From the NCBI GenBank assembly GCA_900470775.1, contig UCBZ01000034.1:62001-126000 (forward strand): a DNA stretch of 64,000 bases. The letters are read 5' to 3'. Under the pieces are notes generated by a model. That model was not told where the DNA came from. It ran no database searches and saw only the letters and a list, made by a program, of their open reading frames with translations. Numbering within the stretch: position 1 is the first letter of the stretch; the number at the start of each line of letters is the position of its first letter. Positions 26,300 through 35,258 of this stretch are shown in pieces. The DNA is from Hyphomicrobiales bacterium. GTDB taxonomy: Bacteria > Pseudomonadota > Alphaproteobacteria > Rhizobiales > Beijerinckiaceae. The position numbers were made by a program, and so were the translations under genes.

Positions 26300-26980
26300 A
26301 TGAAACGGCAACCTTCGACGCGGATCGTGATCGCGGATGACCATCCGCTCTTTCGGGGCGCGCTCCGGCAGGCCGTCTCCACGGCGCTCGAAGGCGCCGA
26401 TGTCAGCGAGGTCGGCTCGTTGGAAGCACTGACCGAGGCGCTGGACACCGGCGGCGACGCCGATCTCGTTCTGCTCGATCTGACCATGCCCGGCGTGCAG
26501 GGCTTCTCCGGGCTGCTCTTCCTGCGCGCCGATCATCCCGAGGTGCCGGTCATCGTCGTCTCCGCCAATGACGAGCCCAGCGTGATCCGCCGCTGCATCG
26601 AGTTCGGCGCGCTCGGTTTCCTGCCCAAGACCGCCGATGTCGCGCAGATGGGCGAGGCGATCCGCGCGGTGCTCGAAGGCAGCGTCTGGACGCCGCCCGG
26701 GATCGATCTCAATGCGCCGGTCGATGCCGAGACCGCCACCATGGTCCGCAACCTCTCGTCGCTGACGCCGCAGCAGGTGCGCGTGCTGATGATGCTGTCG
26801 GAGGGGCTCTTGAACAAGCAGATCGCCTATGAGCTCGGCGTCTCCGAGGCGACGGTGAAGGCCCATGTCTCGGCCATCCTGACCAAGCTCGACGTCGACA
26901 GTCGCACGCAGGCCGTGATCGCCGCCGCCAAGATCGCCGGCACGGCCTGGGCCACGACCGGAGCCTCCGCCACTTTGTGA
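26300..26980 (+). CDS. LuxR/NarL-family response regulator
   Basis: A 226-residue two-component regulator. The receiver domain begins STRIVIADDHPLFRGAL with the acidic pair; the phosphorylated Asp is in LVLLDLTMPGVQG, the switch Ser in VIVVSAND, and the Lys in GFLPKTA. The C-terminal HTH is LTPQQVRVLMMLSEGLLNKQ through EATVKAHVSAILTKLDVDSR, the LuxR signature. The ATG at MKRQPSTR is chosen because a receiver domain starts there; the 44 codons before it are non-coding in character. No HisKA_3-type kinase lies beside it; the kinase at 29.6-31 kb is of a different class, so this is an orphan. Confidence 0.9.
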   Translation: MKRQPSTRIVIADDHPLFRGALRQAVSTALEGADVSEVGSLEALTEALDTGGDADLVLLDLTMPGVQGFSGLLFLRADHPEVPVIVVSANDEPSVIRRCIEFGALGFLPKTADVAQMGEAIRAVLEGSVWTPPGIDLNAPVDAETATMVRNLSSLTPQQVRVLMMLSEGLLNKQIAYELGVSEATVKAHVSAILTKLDVDSRTQAVIAAAKIAGTAWATTGASATL

Positions 26981-27068
26981 GGCGAAAGACCTTATCGCTT
27001 GACCGGCCGTTCAGCCCCGGTTCAAGCGCGCGGGGCTCTGATGTATGCGTATCGGGGATAGATCAGTC

Positions 27069-27341
27069 ATGGCCAACGGCAGCAGTATCGAACGTTTTCT
27101 CGGCGGCTCGCCGCTCGCCGTGTTGGTGCGCCTGCTCTTCATCTCGCTGCTGGTTGGCGCGGCCATGGCGTTTCTCGGCCTGTCGCCGCGCGCGCTCTAC
27201 GAGACGGCGGCCCGCTTCGTGCGCTCGCTCGGCGATATGGGCTTCGGCGCGGTGCGCGAGGTCGGCCAATGGGTCATCGCCGGTGCGCTGCTCGTGGTGC
27301 CGATCTGGCTGCTGGCTCGGCTCTTCGCTGCGCGGCGTTGA
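27069..27341 (+). CDS. DUF6460-like small membrane protein
   Basis: A 90-residue inner-membrane protein with two predicted helices (about 17-38 and 67-85) and the segment FLGGSPLAVLVRLLFISLLVG, which I recognise from the DUF6460 family of Hyphomicrobiales. The second ATG of the ORF is favoured because it gives the family N-terminus MANGSSIERFLGG. It lies 88 bases after the response regulator on the same strand, and its stop is 3 bases from the convergent stop of pyrD. Function is unknown. Confidence 0.7.
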   Translation: MANGSSIERFLGGSPLAVLVRLLFISLLVGAAMAFLGLSPRALYETAARFVRSLGDMGFGAVREVGQWVIAGALLVVPIWLLARLFAARR

Positions 27342-27344
27342 GCG

Positions 27345-28433
27345 CTACAGCGTCTCGCCACGCGCGATCGCGGCCGCATCGCGCCCGACCAGCGCACTGA
27401 GCCTCGGCAGCCCGGCCTTGCGCGCCTCGACTGCCAATCCCGCCTTGACCGTCGTCACCAGTGACGGCCCCCGGAACACCATCGCCGAATAGAACTGCAC
27501 GAGATCGGCGCCAGCCCGGATCTTGGCGAAGGCGCTCGCGGCCGAATCGATGCCGCCGACGCCGATTAGCGGGAACTGGCGTTCGACCCGCAGGAAGGTC
27601 TCGGCCAACAGCTTCGTCGAGGCCGTGAAGAGCGGCTTGCCGGACAGCCCGCCAGTCTCGTTCTTGGCCGGGCTGCGCAGGGTCTCGGCCCTGGCGATCG
27701 TGGTGTTGGAGACGATCATGCCGTCGATGCCGCGCCGACGCGCCACCGCGACCATGCCGTCGAGCTCGGGCAAGGTCAGGTCGGGCGCGATCTTGAGCAG
27801 CATCGGCGTGCGCCGGCCGCCGGCTGCGACCTCGTCGCGCGCCTCGATCGCCCGTGCGATCAGGTCGTCCAGCGCCGATTCCGCCTGCAGGTCGCGCAGG
27901 CCCGGGGTGTTGGGCGAGGAGACATTGACCGTCAGGAAGTCGGTGACATCAGCGAGCCGGCGCGTCAGTACGGCATAATCGGCGGCGCGGTCGGCCGATT
28001 CCTTGTTGGCGCCGAGATTGACGCCAACAATGCCGCCGCGCGCGCGCCGTGCCGCCAGACGCTGGGCCACCACCTCCATGCCGTCGCTGTTGAGGCCGTA
28101 GCGGTTGATCACCGCCGCGTCCTCGATCAGCCGAAACACGCGCGGCCTGGGGTTGCCGGGCTGGGGCAGGGGGGTCACGCCGCCGACCTCGATGAAGCCG
28201 AAACCGAGGCCAAGCGCGCCGTCGACCGCTTCGGCATGCTTGTCGAAACCCGCCGCGAGCCCAACCGGATTGGCGAAGGACAGCCCGAAGGCCTCGGTGG
28301 CGAGCACCGGATCATCGGGGGCGGGCCGCAGCGACGGCGCGGCGGCGAGCGCCGCGACCGTCAGGCGATGCGCGGTCTCGGCATCCATCCGGTGGATCAG
28401 CGGCCGGGCGAGATTGAACAGGGAGCCGATCAC
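27345..28433 (-). CDS. pyrD: Quinone-dependent dihydroorotate dehydrogenase (class 2)
   Basis: A 362-residue FMN enzyme of the inner-membrane face that oxidises dihydroorotate to orotate, the fourth step of pyrimidine synthesis, with quinone as acceptor. The N-terminal helical extension ([23 protein letters not shown]) is the class 2 membrane-contact domain. The catalytic Ser is in [15 protein letters not shown]. The FMN loops are [18 protein letters not shown] and [10 protein letters not shown]. Length is standard. Its start overlaps the stop of the DUF952 gene by four bases (ATGA), a pairing often seen in Hyphomicrobiales. Confidence 0.95.
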   Translation of the reverse strand: MIGSLFNLARPLIHRMDAETAHRLTVAALAAAPSLRPAPDDPVLATEAFGLSFANPVGLAAGFDKHAEAVDGALGLGFGFIEVGGVTPLPQPGNPRPRVFRLIEDAAVINRYGLNSDGMEVVAQRLAARRARGGIVGVNLGANKESADRAADYAVLTRRLADVTDFLTVNVSSPNTPGLRDLQAESALDDLIARAIEARDEVAAGGRRTPMLLKIAPDLTLPELDGMVAVARRRGIDGMIVSNTTIARAETLRSPAKNETGGLSGKPLFTASTKLLAETFLRVERQFPLIGVGGIDSAASAFAKIRAGADLVQFYSAMVFRGPSLVTTVKAGLAVEARKAGLPRLSALVGRDAAAIARGETL

Positions 28434-28774
28434 GCGATGTCCTCCGGAATGATGTGCCGCCCGTCTGGATCCTGCGGCAGAGGCGCCACCCAGCGCACAG
28501 CCTTGGGGTCAAGCGCGGCATAGAGATGCGGGAACAGCGCGCCGCCGCGCGAGGGCTCATAGCGCAGCGCCTCACCCAGTGTCGCGTCGTCGATTGCGAT
28601 CAGCAGCAGCCCCTGCTGGCCGGCGAAGTGCTTGGCCGCGGTTTCGCGGAGCTGCACGCCCGTCGAGAAATGGATGTAGCCGTCCGTGAGGTCGATTGGG
28701 GCGCCGGCAAAGCGCCCGGCGGCCTCGGCATCGCGCCACAGGGTCTCGGGACAGATCTTGTAGATGAGCGGCAC
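28430..28774 (-). CDS. DUF952 domain-containing protein
   Basis: A 114-residue cytoplasmic protein of the DUF952 family, which adopts an ADP-ribosyltransferase-like fold but has no known activity. Characteristic are [17 protein letters not shown] at the N-terminus, [15 protein letters not shown], and [13 protein letters not shown] near the end. It is the first gene of a two-gene operon with pyrD (ATGA overlap). The 165 bases before it are shared with the divergent S24 regulator and hold its presumed operator. Confidence 0.85.
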   Translation of the reverse strand: MPLIYKICPETLWRDAEAAGRFAGAPIDLTDGYIHFSTGVQLRETAAKHFAGQQGLLLIAIDDATLGEALRYEPSRGGALFPHLYAALDPKAVRWVAPLPQDPDGRHIIPEDIA

Positions 28775-28870
28775 GAAAAACCTCGGCGAACGGGACGACC
28801 GACGGCATAGCGTTTGTCAGGAGGGCTGGGCAATTTTTATCCGCATCATGGCGGAAATCAGATTGAAATC

Positions 28871-28910
28871 TTATCGGATAGGGGATATTTCCTATCCTTG
28901 TCCCCGATAA
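28871..28910. promoter_or_regulatory. Nested inverted repeat, candidate operator of the S24 repressor
   Basis: Two perfect dyads share roughly one centre. The inner arms are GGATAGG (28876-28882) and CCTATCC (28891-28897) with an 8-base AT-rich spacer. The outer arms are TTATCGG (28871-28877) and CCGATAA (28904-28910). The site is 30 bases before the proposed start of the S24 repressor and 97 bases before the divergent DUF952-pyrD operon. This fits an autoregulatory operator. Direct evidence of binding is lacking. Confidence 0.5.
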
Positions 28911-28939
28911 CCGGCAACATCCCCTGCGAGGCCTCCGCG

Positions 28940-29569
28940 GTGCTGTCCCACGACCAGATCTGGAGTGCGATCGACGCGCTCGCCCAGCGCTATGGTTTCA
29001 CCGCCTCGGGGCTGGCACGCAAAGCCGGCCTCGACGCCACCACCTTCAACCGTTCGAAGCGGATCGGGCCGGACGGGCGCGAGCGCTGGCCCTCGACCGA
29101 ATCGATCGCCAAGATCCTCCAGGCGACGGGCGCGTCCCTCGACGAGTTCATGAGCGTGGTGATGCGGCGCGGCGCCGCGCCTGCCCGCACCATCCCGCTG
29201 ATCGGCTTCGCTCAGGCGGGCTCCGGCGGCTTCTTCGACGATGGCGGTTTCCCGGTCGGTACCGGCTGGGAGGAGGTCGCCTTTCCCGGCGTCGCCGACG
29301 AGAAGGCCTATGCGCTGGAGATCTCCGGCGATTCGATGCTGCCGCTTTATCGGGATGGCGACACCATCATCGTTTCGCCGACGGCGACCGTCCGTCGCGG
29401 CGACCGTGTCGTGGTCAAGACCGTCGAGGGCGAGGTGCTGGCCAAACAGCTCAAGCGCCAGACGGCGAAGACGGTCGAACTGGCCTCGCTCAATCCCGAC
29501 CATGCCGATCGCAGTTTGAATCTCTCCGAGATCGCCTTCATGGCCCGGGTCATCTGGGCGAGCCAGTAA
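28940..29569 (+). CDS. HTH/S24 LexA-CI-like self-cleaving repressor
   Basis: A 209-residue transcription regulator with an N-terminal helix-turn-helix (residues about 10-70: GFTASGLARKAGLDATTFNR and STESIAKILQATGASLDEF) and a C-terminal S24 peptidase domain. The Ala-Gly cleavage pair is residues 93-94 (GFAQAGSGG), the catalytic Ser is 132 (ISGDSMLPL), and the Lys is 169 (EVLAKQLKR). The GTG start is inferred from a GCGAGG 9 bases upstream and from domain boundaries. An ATG at 28814 would place the nested dyad inside the gene. There are no phage genes around it, so it is a chromosomal, perhaps DNA-damage- or stress-responsive regulator. Confidence 0.8.
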   Translation: MLSHDQIWSAIDALAQRYGFTASGLARKAGLDATTFNRSKRIGPDGRERWPSTESIAKILQATGASLDEFMSVVMRRGAAPARTIPLIGFAQAGSGGFFDDGGFPVGTGWEEVAFPGVADEKAYALEISGDSMLPLYRDGDTIIVSPTATVRRGDRVVVKTVEGEVLAKQLKRQTAKTVELASLNPDHADRSLNLSEIAFMARVIWASQ

Positions 29570-29584
29570 GCAGGTTTTTTCGAA

Positions 29585-31045
29585 TTATGCCGCTACCTGG
29601 CGCCGCCCTGGCAGCGTGACCTTAAATACTGCGCCGGTATCCGAAGGTTCGAGCGCGATCGTGCCGCCATGCAGCCGCACCAGTTCCGCCGCGACGGCAA
29701 GCCCCAGCCCGGTGCCTCCGGGCGTGACCGAGCCGCGAAAGGCCTGGAACAGGTTCGCCCGCGCCCGCTCCGGAACGCCGGGGCCGTTATCGGCGACGCG
29801 CAGGATGACCGAGCCATTGTCGCGCTCTGCCCTGACGGCGAGCATGGGCCGCCCGTCATTGTCGGCCCCGGCCTGGGTCAGGGCCTGCACCGAATTGCGC
29901 ATCAGGTTGAGCAGGACGCGCGCCATCTGGTCGGGATCGCAGGGCGCGATCATCTCGGTGGGGACCTCGTTGCTGAAGGTCAGCAGGGCAGCCTCGGCCA
30001 AGCCGAGCATGTCGGCCTGCTCGGCCACGAGCTGGCGTAAAGCCACATCCTTCAGCACCGGCGTCGCCTCGGCGGCGCGGCCATAGGCGAGCGTCGCCTG
30101 GCAGAAATCGATGGCGCGGCCGAGCGTTGCGATCAGCCGCGGCGCGAAGCGCTTGATCTTGGCGTCGCGCGTATCGACGAGCCGGTCCGACATCAACTGC
30201 GCCGCCGCCAGCATGTTGCGCAGATCATGATTGATCTTGCTGACGGCGAGGCCGAGTTCGGCGAGGTGCTTCTTGGTGCGCAATTCGCCGGCGAGCGTCA
30301 TCTGCATGCGCGCCAGCGCGCGCTGCGCCTCGCCGATCTCGTCGGCCCGCTGCGTCGGATCGATGATCCGATGCGGGTTTTCAGGGTCGGCCTCGAATTC
30401 CATGACATTGGCGGCGAGTTGGCGGATCGGCCCGACGATCATCCAGTTGAGCGCGACATAGACCGCGACCGCCGTCAGCCCCGAGATCAGCAGCGACAGC
30501 AGCAGCAGATTGGTCGAGAACTTCAGCATTGCCCGCCGCAGCGGCCCCTCGTCGATGACGAGCTCGACGAAGTCAGCGCCGCCGACCGCCTCGCCAATCA
30601 CCCGGATCGGCATGTTCGCCGGCGGCAGCACCAGGGTTTCCAGCGCCTCGCCGATCGCGCCGATCCAGCCGAGGCTACGCAGGTCGACGGTGCGGGAGAC
30701 GGCGGCAGGCGGCATCGAATCAAGGCTGAGCAGGCGGCGCGCGCCACCGACACGCGCCGCGATGGCGCGGGCGCCGACGCCCATCAGCAGGCGGTTCTCG
30801 CTGCCTTCCGGCAGGCCGTCCTGCGGTGCGCCCTCCAGCACCAGCACGGCGATCTGCGCCGCCGCCAGCCGGTCATTCAGCCAGTTGCGCCGGAAATTGG
30901 CGACCGACGGCAGGTAGATCAGCACTTCCGCCAGCATTACGAACAGAACCGTCAGGACGAGCAGCTTGGCCGAGAGCCCGAGCCGCGTTAGGCCCCGCGG
31001 CAGGCTGATTGAAAGCTGGTCCCTGTCAGGTTCATATGGATGCAT
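29585..31045 (-). CDS. Membrane sensor histidine kinase
   Basis: A 486-residue kinase with a first membrane helix near 27-47, a periplasmic region to about 175, a second helix near 177-197 and a HAMP linker (IVGPIRQLAANVMEFEAD). The phospho-accepting His is in KINHDLRNMLAAA. The ATPase domain has N box LLNLMRNSVQAL, G1 VADNGPGVP and G2 GGTGLGLAVA. No response regulator is adjacent. Upstream on the same strand and 10 bases away lies the FAD oxidoreductase gene's stop, so the two are separate but codirectional. Its stop converges on the S24 repressor gene. The signal is unknown. Confidence 0.88.
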   Translation of the reverse strand: MHPYEPDRDQLSISLPRGLTRLGLSAKLLVLTVLFVMLAEVLIYLPSVANFRRNWLNDRLAAAQIAVLVLEGAPQDGLPEGSENRLLMGVGARAIAARVGGARRLLSLDSMPPAAVSRTVDLRSLGWIGAIGEALETLVLPPANMPIRVIGEAVGGADFVELVIDEGPLRRAMLKFSTNLLLLSLLISGLTAVAVYVALNWMIVGPIRQLAANVMEFEADPENPHRIIDPTQRADEIGEAQRALARMQMTLAGELRTKKHLAELGLAVSKINHDLRNMLAAAQLMSDRLVDTRDAKIKRFAPRLIATLGRAIDFCQATLAYGRAAEATPVLKDVALRQLVAEQADMLGLAEAALLTFSNEVPTEMIAPCDPDQMARVLLNLMRNSVQALTQAGADNDGRPMLAVRAERDNGSVILRVADNGPGVPERARANLFQAFRGSVTPGGTGLGLAVAAELVRLHGGTIALEPSDTGAVFKVTLPGRRQVAA

Positions 31046-31055
31046 CGAACTGAGC

Positions 31056-32513
31056 TTAGCCGAAACGGCGCAGGAAGCCGATAAGGCGGCGCAGGCCGGG
31101 CTTTGCCGCCAGCGGCATGAGAAACGAGGTCGCCGCCCGCTTCGAGACCTCGGACAGGGTCGGATACGGCATCATCAATTCCGCCATCTCCGTGGCGTTC
31201 ATGCCGGTCTTCAGCGCCAGCGCCCAGGTCGCGATCAGATCGCCCGCCCGCGCCCCGACGATCGTGACGCCGAGAACGCGGCCCTTGGTGTCGGTCACGA
31301 GCTTGACGAAGCCGTCGGTCTCACGCTCGGCTTGGGCGCGCTCGCTCTCGGCATAGGGCCAGCGCAGCACGCGGATGGCGCCGGCCTTGGCGCGCGCCTG
31401 CTCCTCGGACAGGCCGAGGCTCGCAAGCTCCGGCTGGGTTTGCGTGACGCGGGGCACGGCCGTCGCATCGAACCGGCCGCGCTGGCGAAACAGCGCATGA
31501 CGCAGCACCAGCCGGGCATGCTCCTCGGCGACCTGCCCGCCGCCGATACCGCTGGCCAAGCCGCCGGCACAATCGCCGATGGCATAGACACGGGCGTTCG
31601 TGCTGCGCAGCAACCGGTCGACGCGGACGCCGCCGGCATCGCCGACGATGCCGGCAAGCTCGAGGTCGAGCGTCTCGATCGCGGGCGTCCGGCCGGTCGC
31701 AAGCAGGAGATGCGTGCCCTCGATGATCTGCTCGGCGCCATCGGCCCCGGCGATGGCGAGCCGCACGCCGCCCCGGATGGATTGTGCCCGCAGCACCTGG
31801 ACCTGCTCATGCAGGATCACGCCTTCGCGCAGCAGCGCCCGGCGCAGGATCGCGACCGCCTCGGGATCGTCGCGCCCGAGCAGGCTGGCGGATTCGACGA
31901 GCGTGACCTGGCTGCCGAGACGGATCATCGCCTGCGCGACTGCAACGCCGGTCGAGCCGCCTCCGAGCACGATCAGGCGCTCGGGCCGCCGCGTCGCGCT
32001 TGCCAGGCTCGCATCGGTCAGGAAGGGGATGGTCTCCAGCCCTGGGATCGGTGGCGCAACGATTCGCGCGCCTGTCGCGATCACGAAGCGGCGGGCCTTG
32101 ATCGTCTGCTCGCCGGCCGAAAGCGTGCTGCGGCTGACGAAACGGGCCTCGCCCGCGATCACGCTGGCGCCGAGTGCCGTCATGCGTTCGGCCGAGGCGT
32201 TGGGCGCGGCCGCCGCGAGCACACGCTGGACATGGTCGTGAAGCTGCGCGTCGTTGACCTCGGGCTCGATTGTCGCGATGCCGAAGCGCCGGGCGTCGCG
32301 GATGGCCTGCGCGCGGGCGCCCGCGGCCGCGAGGGCCATCACGGCGTTGCTGCCGGTATCGCCGCCCATCCGGTCGCGCTCGACGATAACGACCGAGACC
32401 CCGAAGGCCGCCGCGGCCGTCGCAACCGCAAGCCCGGCTGTGCCGGCGCCGATCACGCAGAGGTCCGGCGTCAGGGCTGCGGGCTTCGCGGCCGATGCCG
32501 CGCCCTCGCTCAC
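31056..32513 (-). CDS. Pyridine nucleotide-disulfide oxidoreductase family protein lacking the redox cysteines
   Basis: A 485-residue FAD/NAD(P)-binding protein related to mercuric reductase and dihydrolipoamide dehydrogenase. The FAD motif VIGAGTAGLAVATA is at 20-33, the NAD motif LIVLGGGSTGVAVAQ is central, VYAIGDCAGG binds FAD, and the C-terminal dimer domain has MMPYPTLSEVSKRAA. Where relatives have GGDCLNTGCVPSK, this protein has GGDTGSNAVM (residues 50-59), so both active-site cysteines and the Lys are gone, with three residues deleted. The flanking sequence is normal. The GTG start has GGGGAGAAG 5-6 bases upstream; an ATG at 32645 would add a poorly conserved N-terminus. It may be a flavoprotein with another role or an inactive homologue. 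Confidence 0.8.
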   Translation of the reverse strand: MSEGAASAAKPAALTPDLCVIGAGTAGLAVATAAAAFGVSVVIVERDRMGGDTGSNAVMALAAAGARAQAIRDARRFGIATIEPEVNDAQLHDHVQRVLAAAAPNASAERMTALGASVIAGEARFVSRSTLSAGEQTIKARRFVIATGARIVAPPIPGLETIPFLTDASLASATRRPERLIVLGGGSTGVAVAQAMIRLGSQVTLVESASLLGRDDPEAVAILRRALLREGVILHEQVQVLRAQSIRGGVRLAIAGADGAEQIIEGTHLLLATGRTPAIETLDLELAGIVGDAGGVRVDRLLRSTNARVYAIGDCAGGLASGIGGGQVAEEHARLVLRHALFRQRGRFDATAVPRVTQTQPELASLGLSEEQARAKAGAIRVLRWPYAESERAQAERETDGFVKLVTDTKGRVLGVTIVGARAGDLIATWALALKTGMNATEMAELMMPYPTLSEVSKRAATSFLMPLAAKPGLRRLIGFLRRFG

Positions 32514-32791
32514 GCCGCTTCTCCCCGCGTCCGCGAGAAAAGGTCGGACAGATTTGACGGGCCGGGCCAGGGCAGGAGCCGGCTGTCGGGTGAGTTCATA
32601 CCGGCTCCCAGGCTGCTGACGGGTTCCAAGATGCTGATGTTCCAAGGACGCGGACGAGATCCAAAGACGCAGATGCGTTGCTCGATGAGCGGAATCAAGG
32701 CCGCATCAGCCGTAACACGGATTGGAGGCGCCGACTCAAGGCCGGTACTTCGGCGCCGGCTGACCTTGCCCGCCGCCCTGCCGCGCCGCCC

Positions 32792-35122
32792 TCAGGCGAC
32801 GTTGCGGTCTTTCCGCGGCAGGAAATTCGCCAGTGGCTCCGGCCTGCCGAAGAGATAGCCCTGGGCCCGCTGAGCGCCGAGAAGCTGCACGGCGATACGC
32901 TGCTGCTCGGTTTCGATGCCCTCGACGACGACGTTCATCGAGAGGCGGCGCGCGAGCTGGCAGACCGCCTCGATGATCGCCTTCGAGGCTTCGCTGGAAT
33001 GAACGGTGCGGGTGAAGCTCTGGTCGATCTTCACCTGCGCGAAGGGATAGGTCGAGAGATAGGCGAGCGAGGAATAGCCCGTACCGAAATCGTCCAGGGC
33101 GAAGGTCACGCCCAGCGTCCGCAATTCGTCGATCACGCCGAGCGTCGTCTTGTTGTCCTCGATCAGCAGCGATTCGGTGACCTCGAGCGTCAGCCTGCGC
33201 GAGTTGAGCCCGGACGAGATCAGCGCGTCCTTCACCGTCTCGACGATGCGGCGCGGCTCGCGGAACTGCAGCGGCGAGATGTTGACGGATACGCCGATAT
33301 GGCTTTCCCAGGAGGCGGCGTCCTTGCAGGCCTGGCGGATCGCCCAGTCGCCGATCGCGGCGATAAGCCCGGATTGCTCCGCTATGGGAATGAACAAGCC
33401 GGCCGAGACCATGCCGCGCGTCGGATGCTTCCAGCGCATCAGCGCCTCGCGCGAGACGATCTCCCCGGTCCGCAGATCGAGGATCGGCTGGTAGTACAGC
33501 TCCAGCGAGCCGTCCTCGCAGGCCTTGCGCAGATCGACCTCGATCTCGTGGCGCTCGAGCATCTCCTCGGCCATGGCCGGGTTGAAGAACATTAGCGTGT
33601 TGCGGCCGGCGGCCTTGGCCTTGTAGAGCGCGGTATCGGCATGGCGCAGCAGGTCGGCCGGCATCGCGCCGTCATGCGGTGCCATCGCGATGCCGATGCT
33701 GGCCGTGACGTAGACTGTCTTGTTGTCGAGGGCGAAGGCCTTGGACATGGCGTCGATCATGCGCTGCGCGATCATGGTGACGGTAGCGTGGTTCGCAGCC
33801 GGCAGGATCAGCAGGAATTCGTCGCCGCCGAAGCGGGCCAGGAGGTCGCTGCCCCGGATAGCGCCGCGCAGGCGATTGGCGGTCTCCACCAGCACGCGGT
33901 CGCCGAGATCATGGCCGAGATTGTCGTTGATCTGCTTGAAGCCGTCGAGATCGACATAGAGCAGTGCGAAGGACTCGCCGGTCCGCTCCAGCCGGCCGAA
34001 GGCCTCTGCAATGTTGCTGTTGTATTCGAAGCGGTTGGCGAGCCCGGTCAGCTCGTCGAAGCGCGCCATCTGCTCGATGCGCGCCTCCGTGGCTTTCCGG
34101 CTGGTCGCATCCTCGGTCGACATCAGAACGCCGCCTTCGGCCGCGGGCGCGAAGGTGACGACGAGAGTGCGGCCGGCTCGCGTCTGGATTTCCCGGCTCG
34201 TGGTGTGCTGGGTTCTCTGGATCTCGACGAGCGCCTCCCTGAGGTCGCGCAGCTGCTCCGCGCGGACGACCTGCCGCTCGACCAGGAAACGCCCGATCGC
34301 GGTGATCGGCGTGCCCGGCAGGGCCAGCGTCTCGGGCAGTCCGTAAAGCGCCTGGTGAGGAGCGTTGCTGACGGCGAGCTTGAGGTCGCGGTCAAACATC
34401 GCCAGCCCATGGATCATGGTGTTCAGGGCGGCGTCGAGGGTCAGGTTCTGGGAGTGCAGGGCCGACGCCAGCGCCTTCGACTGCTTGGTCGCGTCGCTGA
34501 GGGCCAGCAGGTTGCGATGGATCGAGTTCGTGATGGCGATGTTGGCCGCCACATACAGGAAGGCGAAATAGCCGATATAGTGATAATAGACATTGTGGGC
34601 CTGGATCAGGCCGATCGCCATCGGCACGCAGAAGGTCAGCAACTGGACCGCGACGAATTTCGGCCGGCCGGCATTGCGCGAGACATAGCCGGACGCGATC
34701 GCGATCGTCGAGGCGACCGAGGTGATATGGGCGGCCGGATCGTCCGTATACACGAGTGCGGCGTAGCAACTGTAGCCGAGTACGGCGCTGAAGGTGGTCG
34801 CGCCCAGGAAATAATCCCGATCCCAGCGCCTTGTCTCGGCATAGCCGTCGTTGGAATGGTCATGCCGGTGATAAGAGACGAAATTCGCCAGCCGCAGCAG
34901 GACGATGGCGGTGACCATTAGGGTCAGTTGCAGGAACAGGTCGAGGCCTGTCGAAATCCAGCACAGGAACGGCGTCAGGATACCGGCCACGCCGCCGGGA
35001 ATGATCGAGGCGGGCGACGAGAACAGCGAACTGACCAGCAGCGCATAGCCGGGCAGGTCAAAGCCCTCGCCCGGATCGTGCGCTCTGGCGTTCCACAGTC
35101 GCTTGAGCGCGCCCGCCATCAA
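32792..35122 (-). CDS. Membrane-anchored GGDEF-EAL c-di-GMP enzyme
   Basis: A 776-residue bifunctional signalling protein. The N-terminal 205 residues hold about six hydrophobic helices, followed by a PAS-like domain (about 225-340). The GGDEF domain has an intact active site (RFGGDEF, 432-436) and an RxxD inhibitory site (423-426). The EAL domain has REALMRW (559-561), NISPLQF, EVTES, DDFGTGYSS, KIDQSF and VVEGIET, so both synthesis and hydrolysis of c-di-GMP look possible. The crotonase/RpfF-like gene lies 136 bases upstream on the same strand and may be cotranscribed. The N-terminal membrane module may sense a small hydrophobic signal, but this is inference. Confidence 0.9.
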   Translation of the reverse strand: MMAGALKRLWNARAHDPGEGFDLPGYALLVSSLFSSPASIIPGGVAGILTPFLCWISTGLDLFLQLTLMVTAIVLLRLANFVSYHRHDHSNDGYAETRRWDRDYFLGATTFSAVLGYSCYAALVYTDDPAAHITSVASTIAIASGYVSRNAGRPKFVAVQLLTFCVPMAIGLIQAHNVYYHYIGYFAFLYVAANIAITNSIHRNLLALSDATKQSKALASALHSQNLTLDAALNTMIHGLAMFDRDLKLAVSNAPHQALYGLPETLALPGTPITAIGRFLVERQVVRAEQLRDLREALVEIQRTQHTTSREIQTRAGRTLVVTFAPAAEGGVLMSTEDATSRKATEARIEQMARFDELTGLANRFEYNSNIAEAFGRLERTGESFALLYVDLDGFKQINDNLGHDLGDRVLVETANRLRGAIRGSDLLARFGGDEFLLILPAANHATVTMIAQRMIDAMSKAFALDNKTVYVTASIGIAMAPHDGAMPADLLRHADTALYKAKAAGRNTLMFFNPAMAEEMLERHEIEVDLRKACEDGSLELYYQPILDLRTGEIVSREALMRWKHPTRGMVSAGLFIPIAEQSGLIAAIGDWAIRQACKDAASWESHIGVSVNISPLQFREPRRIVETVKDALISSGLNSRRLTLEVTESLLIEDNKTTLGVIDELRTLGVTFALDDFGTGYSSLAYLSTYPFAQVKIDQSFTRTVHSSEASKAIIEAVCQLARRLSMNVVVEGIETEQQRIAVQLLGAQRAQGYLFGRPEPLANFLPRKDRNVA

Positions 35123-35258
35123 ATCCCGTCCCAGGGGCTGTCGGGAGCGCCTGCTCGCCGCACCCGCGTTTCCTGTCGTTTGGGGGATTTAAGGGCTGAG
35201 AGGTAAATGTTTCGTGTTTGGAGGAGCTTTCCGCCTGGAAGCGGTAGTCGCGCGGCGC

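Noticed and set aside
28814..28939. Upstream ATG extending the S24 repressor by 42 codons
   Set aside because: The extension would contain the nested dyad and has no homology to the family N-terminus; the GTG at 28940 fits better.
28940..29569. S24 repressor as a sign of a prophage
   Set aside because: All neighbours are housekeeping or signalling genes; no structural, lysis or integrase genes are present.
26300..31045. Response regulator and histidine kinase as a cognate pair
   Set aside because: They are separated by four other genes and belong to classes (LuxR-type regulator, HisKA-type kinase) that do not usually pair.
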